Of a stretch of DNA of 7,922 nucleotides, positions 1 through 6,319 are shown piece by piece. Within the stretch, counting starts at the first letter, position 1, and each line of letters opens with the position of its first letter. Origin of the DNA: Ktedonobacter sp. GTDB taxonomy: Bacteria > Chloroflexota > Ktedonobacteria > Ktedonobacterales > Ktedonobacteraceae. A model generated the notes under the pieces. That model worked only from the letters and a program-made list of their open reading frames with translations, was not told where the DNA came from and searched no databases. The stretch is taken from positions 1 to 7,922 of the forward strand of contig DMFQ01000304.1 of NCBI GenBank assembly GCA_003450555.1. Direction: 5' to 3'. The position numbers and the translations under genes are program-made.

Positions 1-203
1 TGAAGTATTTTGCACGAACGCAAGAGCCGCTCGAAGTGTTCGCGCAGGCGGAATAAGTAGACCTGCTGCTCTGACTCATTCCAATAGCCTCGAATACCCT
101 CGAAGCACCCGGTACCATAGGCAAAGCCGTGAGTGCGTACTGAAATCGTGCCATGTGCGGCGGGCACGAACTCGCCATTCATGAATAGTTCTTTCGCTTC
201 CAT
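1..203 (-). CDS. ilvE: Branched-chain amino-acid aminotransferase, N-terminal part (3' end beyond left edge)
   Basis: Reverse-strand translation from the ATG at 203 gives 67 codons that run off the left edge. The protein is a fold-type IV PLP aminotransferase that interconverts leucine, isoleucine and valine with their 2-oxo acids using 2-oxoglutarate/glutamate, in the cytoplasm. Visible family marks are LFMNGEFVP near residues 6-14, HGFAYGTGCFEGIRGY at 25-40, and LFRLREHFERL at 50-60. Arg59 aligns with the PLP-phosphate-binding arginine of E. coli IlvE. The match to the IlvE N-terminus is close to full length for this part, so truncation is due only to the window edge. D-amino-acid transaminase and aminodeoxychorismate lyase share the fold, but the FEGIRGY block favours BCAT. 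The start is uncertain: ATG 203 has no good Shine-Dalgarno, and Met8 (position 182) is an alternative. Confidence 0.93.
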   Translation of the reverse strand, partial: MEAKELFMNGEFVPAAHGTISVRTHGFAYGTGCFEGIRGYWNESEQQVYLFRLREHFERLLRSCKIL

Positions 204-240
204 GTTGTGTGCGGCAAGCAGCGTCTTTGCTACCTACCTT

Positions 241-246
241 TCCTCC
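241..246 (-). promoter_or_regulatory. AGGAGG Shine-Dalgarno-like site, misplaced for ilvE
   Basis: On the minus strand a perfect AGGAGG lies 37 bases before the ilvE ATG at 203. The frame is open between an in-frame TAG just after the site and the ATG. The codon at normal distance (8 bases) is GTA, which is not a usual start. No ATG, GTG or TTG lies in the ilvE frame between the site and 203. The site may be fortuitous, may act with a rare CTG start, or may reflect a base difference. Confidence 0.5.
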
Positions 247-253
247 TTTTCTT

Positions 254-297
254 GTTTCTAGTTTGTCTTCATGTTACAACATGCAGCGACTAGAAAC
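254..297. repeat. Nested inverted repeat in the rocF-ilvE gap
   Basis: Outer arms GTTTCTAGT (254-262) and ACTAGAAAC (289-297) are perfect 9-bp complements. Almost concentric inside them is CATGTT-AC-AACATG (270-283). The centres are 1 base apart. The element starts 23 bases after the arginase stop, and in the minus-strand transcript it ends 7 bases before AGGAGG. It has no U-run and low G+C, so it is not a typical terminator. An operator or a 5'-leader stem for ilvE is possible. Confidence 0.55.
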
Positions 298-319
298 CTG
301 GTATGGAACGACATTGCTC

Positions 320-1213
320 CTAAAGGATCTTCTTACCGAGGGCCGAAAGTACTAGTTCGACCGCGAGTAACGCCGTTGCATTTTCCCGGTCGAGTATAGG
401 ATTCACCTCAACCACATCCATCGAGATCAATTTACCCGAATCCGCGATAAGTTCCATAGCGAGGTGTGCTTCACGGTATGTCAAACCACCACGCACTGGA
501 GTACCAACGCCAGGGGCTTCTTTTGGATCCAATGCATCCATATCAAGGCTGAGATGAATGCCGTCGTTGTGGTCTCCTGCGATAGTCAAGGCTTGTCGCA
601 TAACTTCGGAGATACCAAGCTGATCAATTTCCGACATGGTGAAGACATGAATTGAGTGCTCACGAAGAAGCGCTTGTTCACCAGAGTCGAGGTCGCGCGC
701 GCCAACAACGACGATTGATTCCGTATGGATTTTAGGCTGCCAGCCTCCAACATTTGTGAGGCTGCTGTGGCCTATTCCCGCTAGAGCGCTCAAGATCATC
801 CCATGGATATTGCCCGAAGGAGTTGTCTGATTCGTGTTGAAATCAGCATGAGCGTCGATCCATATCACCCCAATATTTTTGTGTACTTTGGCAACACCAC
901 TAATTGAGCCAAGGGCGATACTGTGATCTCCTCCGAGAATGAGAGGAAATTCGCCTTCTTGTAGAATGGAGGTAACGATATTTGCCAATTCTTCAGAAAC
1001 GCGCACGATTGGTTCCAGGTATTTTAATTTGGGGTTGCCTAGAGGTTGACTTTCGGGTTGGGGAATTAGCAGGTTGCCCATATCCTTGACACTATGTCCA
1101 AGTGTACGCAGGCGATCATTAATATCCGCATAACGAATGGCGCTTGTGCCAATATCAACACCCCGTCTATCGGCACCTAAGTCCATTGGTGCGCCAATCA
1201 TACGTATCCGCAT
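320..1213 (-). CDS. rocF: Arginase
   Basis: Cytoplasmic Mn-dependent ureohydrolase that splits L-arginine into ornithine and urea. The product is 297 aa from the chosen start, the usual size of Bacillus RocF. The full metal site is visible: His97 in GGDHS, Asp120/His122/Asp124 in WIDAHAD, and Asp224/Asp226 in SLDMDALDP. Each lies two residues before its B. caldovelox counterpart. His137 in SGNIHGM and Glu269 in VVEVNP complete the active site. The TTPSGN stretch before HGM is the arginase substrate loop and argues against agmatinase or formiminoglutamase. The ATG at 1213 was preferred over ATGs at 1234 and 1231 because AGGAGG lies 6 bases before it, and because MRIRMIGAPMDLG then aligns with RocF N-termini. 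It lies 116 bases upstream of ilvE on the same strand, so cotranscription is possible. Ornithine made here could feed glutamate, the substrate of the dehydrogenase at 5050. Confidence 0.96.
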   Translation of the reverse strand: MRIRMIGAPMDLGADRRGVDIGTSAIRYADINDRLRTLGHSVKDMGNLLIPQPESQPLGNPKLKYLEPIVRVSEELANIVTSILQEGEFPLILGGDHSIALGSISGVAKVHKNIGVIWIDAHADFNTNQTTPSGNIHGMILSALAGIGHSSLTNVGGWQPKIHTESIVVVGARDLDSGEQALLREHSIHVFTMSEIDQLGISEVMRQALTIAGDHNDGIHLSLDMDALDPKEAPGVGTPVRGGLTYREAHLAMELIADSGKLISMDVVEVNPILDRENATALLAVELVLSALGKKIL

Positions 1214-1219
1214 TTTTTG

Positions 1220-1225
1220 CCTCCT
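1220..1225 (-). promoter_or_regulatory. Arginase ribosome binding site
   Basis: A perfect AGGAGG on the minus strand lies 6 bases before the ATG at 1213. It falls inside the longer reading frame that starts at 1234, so it decides the start in favour of 1213. Confidence 0.85.
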
Positions 1226-1259
1226 GTTCATCATTGAACAGTACTATTAATCTGGCTTA

Positions 1260-1289
1260 ATTATAGTCGTTTGTCTACCTGTTTGTCCA
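1260..1289 (-). promoter_or_regulatory. Sigma-70-type promoter for arginase
   Basis: On the minus strand a perfect TATAAT (-10) occupies 1265-1260. TGGACA, 5 of 6 to the -35 consensus, occupies 1289-1284, with an 18-bp spacer. Transcription would begin near 1252 and give a leader of about 39 bases before the ATG at 1213. This is inferred from sequence only. Confidence 0.6.
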
Positions 1290-1292
1290 TCT
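1269..1292. repeat. Two 12-bp tandem repeats over the arginase promoter
   Basis: GTTTGTCTACCT (1269-1280) is followed directly by GTTTGTCCATCT (1281-1292), 10 of 12 identical. The pair covers the -35 element and much of the spacer of the predicted arginase promoter, about one helical turn apart, which would suit a regulator binding side by side. The heptamer GTTTGTC recurs at 261-267 in the ilvE leader. Confidence 0.5.
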
Positions 1293-1456
1293 CCGCTGAA
1301 GGCAATCCATGAATGCTGGGGAGCCATGTTTGTAATAAGTAAAGCAGGAGGAGGCGCAAGGTATTATTCTGCTTGTTTCCCTGGTTGTAGAAGTTGTACA
1401 ATAGTTTGCAACGTTCAGACATCCCTTGTCGCTTTATCTATGGAGCTTCAGAAAGT

Positions 1457-1460
1457 GAGG
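1457..1460 (+). promoter_or_regulatory. Ribosome binding site of the first binding-protein gene
   Basis: GAGG lies 6 bases before the ATG at 1467. The in-frame ATGs at 1326 and 1440 have no properly spaced site. The gap 1214-1466 (253 bases) otherwise holds the arginase promoter on the other strand. For the plus strand only a weak TACAAT (1397-1402), with a poor TTGTTT 18 bases upstream, was seen, so the promoter for this gene is not settled. Confidence 0.6.
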
Positions 1461-1466
1461 CGTTAC

Positions 1467-3107
1467 ATGTGTTATCATACGTTACTATCGCGACGTTTAC
1501 CCACCACTCTCCTATTTCTCAGTATGTTGCTTGTAGTTCTTGCCGCTTGTGGAGGAGGGGCAACAACATCGACGACAAATGGCTCATCTACGCTGGCGGC
1601 CAAACAGGTGTTGCGCTTCCCTAACCCTGGCATTTCTGATAGTGCTTCGCTTGATCCGGCTCTGGGGCCAGACGCGAATACGGGCCAGATCGTCAGTATG
1701 ATTTACAGCGGACTTGTCAGATCAGATATCAATTTAAACGTCATCCCTGACCAGGCCACATGGTCTGTCTCGCCTGATAATAAGGTCTACACCTTTCACC
1801 TTAAATCAGGGATTACCTTCGCTGATGGAACGCCCGTTACCGCGCAGACTTATGTTTATACACTGACGCGCGCGCTTTTGCCTGAAGTAAAATCAGGGAT
1901 AGCCTCATTCTTTGAAGGTTCCATTGTTGGCGCGGACGCCGTCAGTGCTGGCAAGACAAAGACGCTGGCAGGAGTGAAGGCGCTTGACGATACAACACTG
2001 CAAATTACGTTAACGCATGCAGCGCCCTACTTCCTGGAGGTGCTTACCAACTCCCTCTACTTCCCATTGAATAAGAAGCTGATCGACCAGTTTGGTCAGG
2101 GTGACTGGCCCAATCATGTAGCTGGCATGGGCGTAGGGACGGGCCCATTTATGGTGAAGGAGTGGGATCATAAAGTAAAGATAGTCCTGGTTCCCAATCC
2201 TCATTATTATGGTGCTAAGACCAAAATGTCGGAAGTGGATATGTACTTCGTGAGCGATCCCTCGACCGCTTTCAAAGCGTATGAGGCGAAACAGTATGAT
2301 TTCATCTGGAATATTACGCCAATTGATCAGCAAACCGCGAAGAGCCTGCCCGGCTTTGTGAGAAAGTCATTGCTACAGTCGGACCTGCTCTTCTTTCAAA
2401 ACAAGATGCCACCTTTTAACAAAGCGGCGGTGCGGCAGGCCTTTGCCTACTCTATAGACAAAACGCTCCTGGTTCACGCGATTTTCAAAGACGCGGTGGT
2501 CCCTGCCCCGACAATCATTCCACCCGGAATGCCAGGTTATCAGCCAGACTATGCCGGGATACCGTATGACAAGGATAAAGCGCGGATGCTGCTGCAATCG
2601 GTGTATCCAGACGTCAGTAAGGTGCCACCAATTACCTTCTCGTATCCGAACGGGCAGGTCACTTCAACTGAGGCGGATGCTCTACAGCAAATGTGGCAGA
2701 CAGCTCTAGGTATTCGCGTCAACCTGCGCTCTGTAGACCTGGTGGCGTATAATACTGAGACAGCCCAACATTCAGTCCAATTCGGCTTTACGCAATGGGG
2801 CGCGGACTTTCCTGATCCTTATGATTGGTTGGCATTGAACCTGACAACCAATGCAGCGAATAATAACGGTGAGTGGAGCAATGCCCAATTTGATCAAACA
2901 ATCGCGCAGGCGGAACAAGCAACAGGTGACGCTCGCATCAACCTCTATATGAAGGCTGAGCAGATTGCTATTCAAGATGTCGGTTGGCTCCCCATTGATC
3001 ACCAGGCTTTAGCGGCAGTTATTCCGTCCTGGCTACATAGTGTAAATTTGAATGGCAATGGTCTCTACTTTGGAGATTGGTCTAACGTCTACATTTTGCA
3101 ACATTGA
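1467..3107 (+). CDS. ABC transporter substrate-binding lipoprotein, SBP_bac_5 family (copy 1)
   Basis: Predicted membrane-anchored extracellular receptor that delivers a peptide-like solute to an ABC importer. It is 546 aa from ATG 1467. Residues 1-27 form a lipoprotein signal peptide (Arg9/Arg10, a hydrophobic stretch, LAAC lipobox) with Cys28 as the lipidation site, followed by a Gly/Thr/Ser linker. OppA/DppA-family marks follow: LDPAL, IYSGLVR, YTFHLKSGITFADGTPVTA, GTGPFMVKEW, NPHYYG, VRQAFAYSIDK, and FGFTQWGADFPDPYDW around residues 440-454. The end LYFGDWSNVYILQH is typical. The reading frame is open back to ATG 1326, but that would add 47 residues before a normal signal peptide, so the longer form was rejected. 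It is followed by a close paralogue, with no permease or ATPase gene nearby. The ligand cannot be told from sequence: oligopeptide is most likely, nickel, opine or sugar oligomer are possible. Confidence 0.94.
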   Translation: MCYHTLLSRRLPTTLLFLSMLLVVLAACGGGATTSTTNGSSTLAAKQVLRFPNPGISDSASLDPALGPDANTGQIVSMIYSGLVRSDINLNVIPDQATWSVSPDNKVYTFHLKSGITFADGTPVTAQTYVYTLTRALLPEVKSGIASFFEGSIVGADAVSAGKTKTLAGVKALDDTTLQITLTHAAPYFLEVLTNSLYFPLNKKLIDQFGQGDWPNHVAGMGVGTGPFMVKEWDHKVKIVLVPNPHYYGAKTKMSEVDMYFVSDPSTAFKAYEAKQYDFIWNITPIDQQTAKSLPGFVRKSLLQSDLLFFQNKMPPFNKAAVRQAFAYSIDKTLLVHAIFKDAVVPAPTIIPPGMPGYQPDYAGIPYDKDKARMLLQSVYPDVSKVPPITFSYPNGQVTSTEADALQQMWQTALGIRVNLRSVDLVAYNTETAQHSVQFGFTQWGADFPDPYDWLALNLTTNAANNNGEWSNAQFDQTIAQAEQATGDARINLYMKAEQIAIQDVGWLPIDHQALAAVIPSWLHSVNLNGNGLYFGDWSNVYILQH

Positions 3108-3143
3108 CTACTTCTCCGTTGAGAGCATAATGAAGAGTTATCA

Positions 3144-3164
3144 GGGCGACCGCGCAGGTCGCCC
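3144..3164 (+). other. Perfect intercistronic hairpin between the two binding-protein genes
   Basis: GGGCGACC (3144-3151), loop GCGCA, GGTCGCCC (3157-3164): an 8-bp G+C-rich stem with a 5-base loop. No T-run follows, so a complete intrinsic terminator is unlikely. It sits 36 bases after the first stop and abuts the earliest possible ATG of the second gene (3165). Likely roles are 3'-end protection of the first message, partial attenuation, or modulation of translation of the second gene. Confidence 0.7.
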
Positions 3165-3182
3165 ATGCGCATTAGGATGAAA

Positions 3183-4829
3183 ATGAGCAGACATCATGAA
3201 GTGGCATACCGACATTATGCTTTTCTAGTTGTGACCTTGCTGCTCATTCTTGCTGCTTGTGGGAATGAGACGACTGCGAGTACTACTCCTACCGCGAATA
3301 GTATTCCTAAATCGGCGGCAAAACAGATATTGACATTTCCAAACGTTGGCATCGCGGATAGCGATCCGCTTGATCCTGCGCTAGTCTCCGATCAAAATAC
3401 TGGTCTGATTGTGAATATGATCTATAGCGGCCTGGTTAGATCTGATATCAATTTGAACGTTGTTCCTGATCAGGCGACCTGGGATATTTCTGCCGATGAT
3501 AGGGTCTATACATTTCATCTGAAGCCAGGTATTGCCTTTTCGGATGGGACACCAGTCACGGCCCAGACATATGTCTATACACTGACACGAGCGCTGCTGC
3601 CAGTAGTGGAATCAAGCATGGCAGCTTTATTTGAGGGTTCCATTGTCGGGGCTAACGATGTCATAAAGGGCAAGACGAAGATCTTGTCAGGTGTCAAAGC
3701 ACTCGACAATCAGACCTTGCGCATTACTCTGACTCACTCCACGCCGTATTTCTTACAAATGCTGACCGACTCTCTTTTTTCTCCGTTGAACAAGCGGATC
3801 ATTGATGAGTATGGGCAATCTGATTGGCCAAATCATGTTGTTGGCAGCGGTGTGGGTACTGGGCCTTTCATGATTCAGGAGTGGGACCGCAGTGTCAAAA
3901 TGGTCTTTGTTCCCAATCCTTATTACTATGGAGACAAGACTAAATTAACACAAGTGAATATGATATTTACCAATGACGCTACCACAGCGTTAAATACCTA
4001 TCGTGCGGGTCAATATGATTTTGTCTGGAATATGACAGCAGCTGATCAGATGACCGCTGTAGGTTTGCCAGGTTTTACCAGAAATACACAACTAGAGACA
4101 GATGCACTCTTCTTTAACAATAAGATACCCCCATTTGACAACGTTTTTGTGCGCCAGGCATTTGCCTATGCAACAGATAAAGTGACACTGGCGCATGCGG
4201 TTTTCTACGATTCTGTTGTGCCTGCACAGACGATTATTCCTCCGGGAATGCCAGGCTACCAACAGAACAATGTAGGCATACCCTATGATAAAAACATGGC
4301 AAAAACTCTCCTGCAGACTATTTACCCCGATCCCACGACCATTCCACCAATTACATTCTCCTATTCTAGCTCTACAGCCAGTCCGCAAGAAGCTGCGGCT
4401 CTGCAAAAGATGTGGCAAGATGCATTAGGCATCCAGGTGACACTGCGTTCTGTAGAGACAACCGCGTATGCAGACGAGTTGAGTAAGCACCAGATTCAGT
4501 TTGGCTTCACGCAGTGGAATGCAGATTTTCCTGATCCCTACGATTGCCTGGCCTTAAACCTGTTCTCAACGGCAGCCAATAATTACGGCGGCTGGAGTAA
4601 TCCCGACTTTGATCAGGCGGTGACACAGGCCGATAAAGTTCTATCAAGTGGTACGCGCGACTTGCTCTATAACCAGGCGGAACAGATTGCCATTCAAGAA
4701 GTAGGCTGGCTTCCCCTTGATCACCAGACATTGGCGGCAATTATTCCATCCTGGGTGCATGGGGTCAGTGTCAATGCAAACGGTCTTTACTTTGGAGATT
4801 GGTCGCAAGTCTATCTATTGCAACATTAA
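3183..4829 (+). CDS. ABC transporter substrate-binding lipoprotein, SBP_bac_5 family (copy 2)
   Basis: Paralogue of the gene just upstream. In the mature N-terminal block, from AAKQ to RALLP, I count about 76 identities in 96 positions. It is 548 aa from ATG 3183: signal peptide residues 1-25 with hydrophobic core FLVVTLLLILAA, lipobox LAAC, Cys26 lipidated, then a Thr/Ser linker. It keeps the same family blocks (IYSGLVR, YTFHLKPG, GTGPFMIQEW, NPYYYG, VRQAFAYATDK, FGFTQWNADFPDPYD, LYFGDW). Start choice: in-frame ATGs lie at 3165, 3177 and 3183. The first directly abuts a stable hairpin and its AGG is buried in the stem. ATG 3183 has AGG 6 bases upstream and gives a signal peptide about the length of copy 1. 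The conserved Trp after DPYD in copy 1 is Cys here (codon 4545-4547). It probably shares a transcript with copy 1 and is followed by a terminator. Confidence 0.94.
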   Translation: MSRHHEVAYRHYAFLVVTLLLILAACGNETTASTTPTANSIPKSAAKQILTFPNVGIADSDPLDPALVSDQNTGLIVNMIYSGLVRSDINLNVVPDQATWDISADDRVYTFHLKPGIAFSDGTPVTAQTYVYTLTRALLPVVESSMAALFEGSIVGANDVIKGKTKILSGVKALDNQTLRITLTHSTPYFLQMLTDSLFSPLNKRIIDEYGQSDWPNHVVGSGVGTGPFMIQEWDRSVKMVFVPNPYYYGDKTKLTQVNMIFTNDATTALNTYRAGQYDFVWNMTAADQMTAVGLPGFTRNTQLETDALFFNNKIPPFDNVFVRQAFAYATDKVTLAHAVFYDSVVPAQTIIPPGMPGYQQNNVGIPYDKNMAKTLLQTIYPDPTTIPPITFSYSSSTASPQEAAALQKMWQDALGIQVTLRSVETTAYADELSKHQIQFGFTQWNADFPDPYDCLALNLFSTAANNYGGWSNPDFDQAVTQADKVLSSGTRDLLYNQAEQIAIQEVGWLPLDHQTLAAIIPSWVHGVSVNANGLYFGDWSQVYLLQH

Positions 4830-4853
4830 GTGAGCTTGAAGGCCCTGCATTTA

Positions 4854-4925
4854 AGGTGATATACTTTAGGTAATATATCTATCGTAGGCCCGCTTGTTTA
4901 CGGCGGGCTTTCCTCTATATCACCT
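4854..4925. repeat. 10-bp inverted repeat enclosing the terminator
   Basis: AGGTGATATA (4854-4863) and TATATCACCT (4916-4925) are perfect complements separated by 52 bases, and the terminator hairpin at 4886-4910 lies inside. In RNA the arms could close a larger branched structure. In DNA they could be paired operator half-sites for whatever controls the downstream gene. Confidence 0.6.
4886..4916 (+). terminator. Rho-independent-type terminator after the binding-protein pair
   Basis: GCCCGC (4888-4893), a 9-base loop, GCGGGC (4903-4908), then TTTCCTCT. An A-T and a G.T pair extend the stem outward. It lies 56 bases after the stop at 4829. The T-tract is broken by C residues, so efficiency may be moderate. 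Confidence 0.7.
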
Positions 4926-4991
4926 GTGTCTTGCTCAGGATGTCAATCAAGAAGCTTTGGATGAGACGATGAAAAAGCATAGGTGCTTCGT

Positions 4992-5007
4992 TATGCAATG
5001 CTGCATA
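4992..5007. promoter_or_regulatory. Palindrome upstream of glutamate dehydrogenase
   Basis: TATGCA-ATGC-TGCATA is a 6-bp perfect dyad with a 4-base spacer, 42 bases before the GTG start and 25 bases before the Shine-Dalgarno. Its size and place would suit a dimeric regulator. No clear -10/-35 pair was recognised in 4926-5032, so this remains a candidate only. Confidence 0.35.
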
Positions 5008-5032
5008 CATGGCCTAAGATAGGTCAAACAGT

Positions 5033-5039
5033 AAGGAGG
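5033..5039 (+). promoter_or_regulatory. Ribosome binding site of glutamate dehydrogenase
   Basis: AAGGAGG lies 10 bases before the GTG at 5050 and supports this non-ATG start. The next in-frame ATG (5080) would cut into the conserved N-terminal helix. Confidence 0.8.
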
Positions 5040-5049
5040 TTCTTCAACA

Positions 5050-6303
5050 GTGGCTATTGATATTGTTAACCCCTATGACATGGCGGTTGCGCAGTTTGAT
5101 GAAGCGGCGGACCGTCTCGGTCTCTCGCAATCTATGCGAGCTATTTTACGCAAGCCGAAGCGTGAACTTATTGTCAATTTCCCCGTGCGTATGGACAATG
5201 GTGACGTGGAAATGTTCACGGGCTATCGAGTCCAACACAACATTAATCGTGGACCAGCCAAGGGTGGCATCCGTTTTAGCCCAGAAGTCTCGCTCGACGA
5301 GGTACGTGCCCTGGCAATGTGGATGACATGGAAATGTGCTGTTGTAGGTATTCCCTTTGGTGGCGCCAAAGGCGGCGTTCTTTGCGATCCCCATAAGCTC
5401 TCGCGCGCTGAGCTCGAGCGCCTGTCACGTCGCTACGCGACAGAAATCTCGATCTTGATTGGGCCAAATAGCGATATTCCCGCGCCTGACATGAATACCA
5501 ACCCGCAGATCATGGGCTGGATGATGGATACGTTTTCTATGCACCAGGGCTACTCTGTGCCAGCTGTGATTACGGGGAAACCTCTCGCCATCGGCGGTAG
5601 TGAAGGACGTCTCGAAGCAACTGCGCGCGGGGTACAATTTGTCACGCGCGAGGCGATGATCGACATCGGCATGAGGCCAGGGGAATGCAGCGTAGTGATC
5701 CAGGGCTTTGGCAATGTCGGCAGCATTTCAGCCCGTCTCCTCCATGAGTTGGGATGCAAAATTGTTGGCTTAAGCGATATCAGTGGTGGTGTTTATAATC
5801 CGCACGGGATCGATGTACACAACGCGCTACACTACTCTAAGGAACATGGGACTTTGCGGGGACTACCCAACAGTGAGGCGGTTACGAACACTGAACTACT
5901 ATTACTGCCATGTAACGTTCTAGTGCCTGCCGCTCTCGAGAATCAGTTGACGGGAAAAAATGCGTCACAGGTCAAGGCGCAGTTAATTATCGAGGCTGCC
6001 AATGGTCCTACGGCGCCAGAGGCGGACCATATCCTCAATGATCGCGGTATTACAATTGTGCCGGATATTCTGGCCAATGCTGGCGGTGTGACGGTGAGCT
6101 ACTTTGAGTGGGTACAGGATCTGCAACGCTTTTTCTGGGCTGAGAACGAGATCAATGATCGCCTGGAATCGATTATTACCCGTGCCTATCGAGCGGTTCG
6201 TGAGAAGGCATTGCAGCAGGAGACGAGCTTGCGCATGGGAGCGTATTTGCTCGCCGTGGCTCGTGTTGCCGAGGCAACTGAAATTCGCGGTGTTTATCCG
6301 TAG
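5050..6303 (+). CDS. gdhA: Glutamate dehydrogenase (NAD(P)-dependent, RocG/GudB type)
   Basis: Cytoplasmic enzyme for L-glutamate + NAD(P)+ + H2O giving 2-oxoglutarate + ammonium. It is 417 aa, the usual length of the small hexameric class. The substrate domain carries GPAKGGIRF (Lys71), TWKCAV (Lys95), GGAKGGV with catalytic Lys107, and IPAPDMNTN with Asp147. The Rossmann domain carries GFGNVGS at 219-225 and LSDISGG, with Asp243 near the end of the second strand. EAANGPT (315-321) and PDILANAGGVTVSYFEWVQ (338-356) follow. Overall it resembles Bacillus RocG/GudB closely, including TGKPLAIGGSEGR. That likeness suggests NAD use and a catabolic role, but coenzyme choice cannot be fixed from sequence. 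Translation begins at GTG with AAGGAGG. The gene is preceded by a terminator, so it is probably transcribed alone, and it converges on recJ with a long hairpin between. Glutamate from arginine or peptide breakdown would be its substrate. Confidence 0.97.
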   Translation: MAIDIVNPYDMAVAQFDEAADRLGLSQSMRAILRKPKRELIVNFPVRMDNGDVEMFTGYRVQHNINRGPAKGGIRFSPEVSLDEVRALAMWMTWKCAVVGIPFGGAKGGVLCDPHKLSRAELERLSRRYATEISILIGPNSDIPAPDMNTNPQIMGWMMDTFSMHQGYSVPAVITGKPLAIGGSEGRLEATARGVQFVTREAMIDIGMRPGECSVVIQGFGNVGSISARLLHELGCKIVGLSDISGGVYNPHGIDVHNALHYSKEHGTLRGLPNSEAVTNTELLLLPCNVLVPAALENQLTGKNASQVKAQLIIEAANGPTAPEADHILNDRGITIVPDILANAGGVTVSYFEWVQDLQRFFWAENEINDRLESIITRAYRAVREKALQQETSLRMGAYLLAVARVAEATEIRGVYP

Positions 6304-6319
6304 GCTTTCATTTAGGCTG

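Noticed and set aside
204..319. T-box riboswitch upstream of ilvE
   Set aside because: No T-box core sequence such as GGTGG-ACCGCG, no specifier-loop arrangement and no terminator with a U-run were seen in this 116-base gap.
1214..1234. Longer arginase start at ATG 1234
   Set aside because: The perfect AGGAGG lies inside this extension, 6 bases before the ATG at 1213, and the shorter protein matches the known RocF N-terminus and length.
1326..1466. N-terminal extension of the first binding protein from ATG 1326
   Set aside because: It would place 47 residues ahead of a normal lipoprotein signal peptide. GAGG is correctly spaced only for ATG 1467, and the sequence before it shows no family resemblance.
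2010..3002. Reverse-strand open frames of 70-110 codons inside the binding-protein genes (also at 4092-4740)
   Set aside because: They appear at matching places in both paralogues because the sense sequence is conserved. They have no Shine-Dalgarno, no recognisable domain, and lie entirely within well-supported genes.
3144..3164. Full rho-independent terminator between the two binding-protein genes
   Set aside because: The stem is strong but no T-run follows, and the next gene starts at once.
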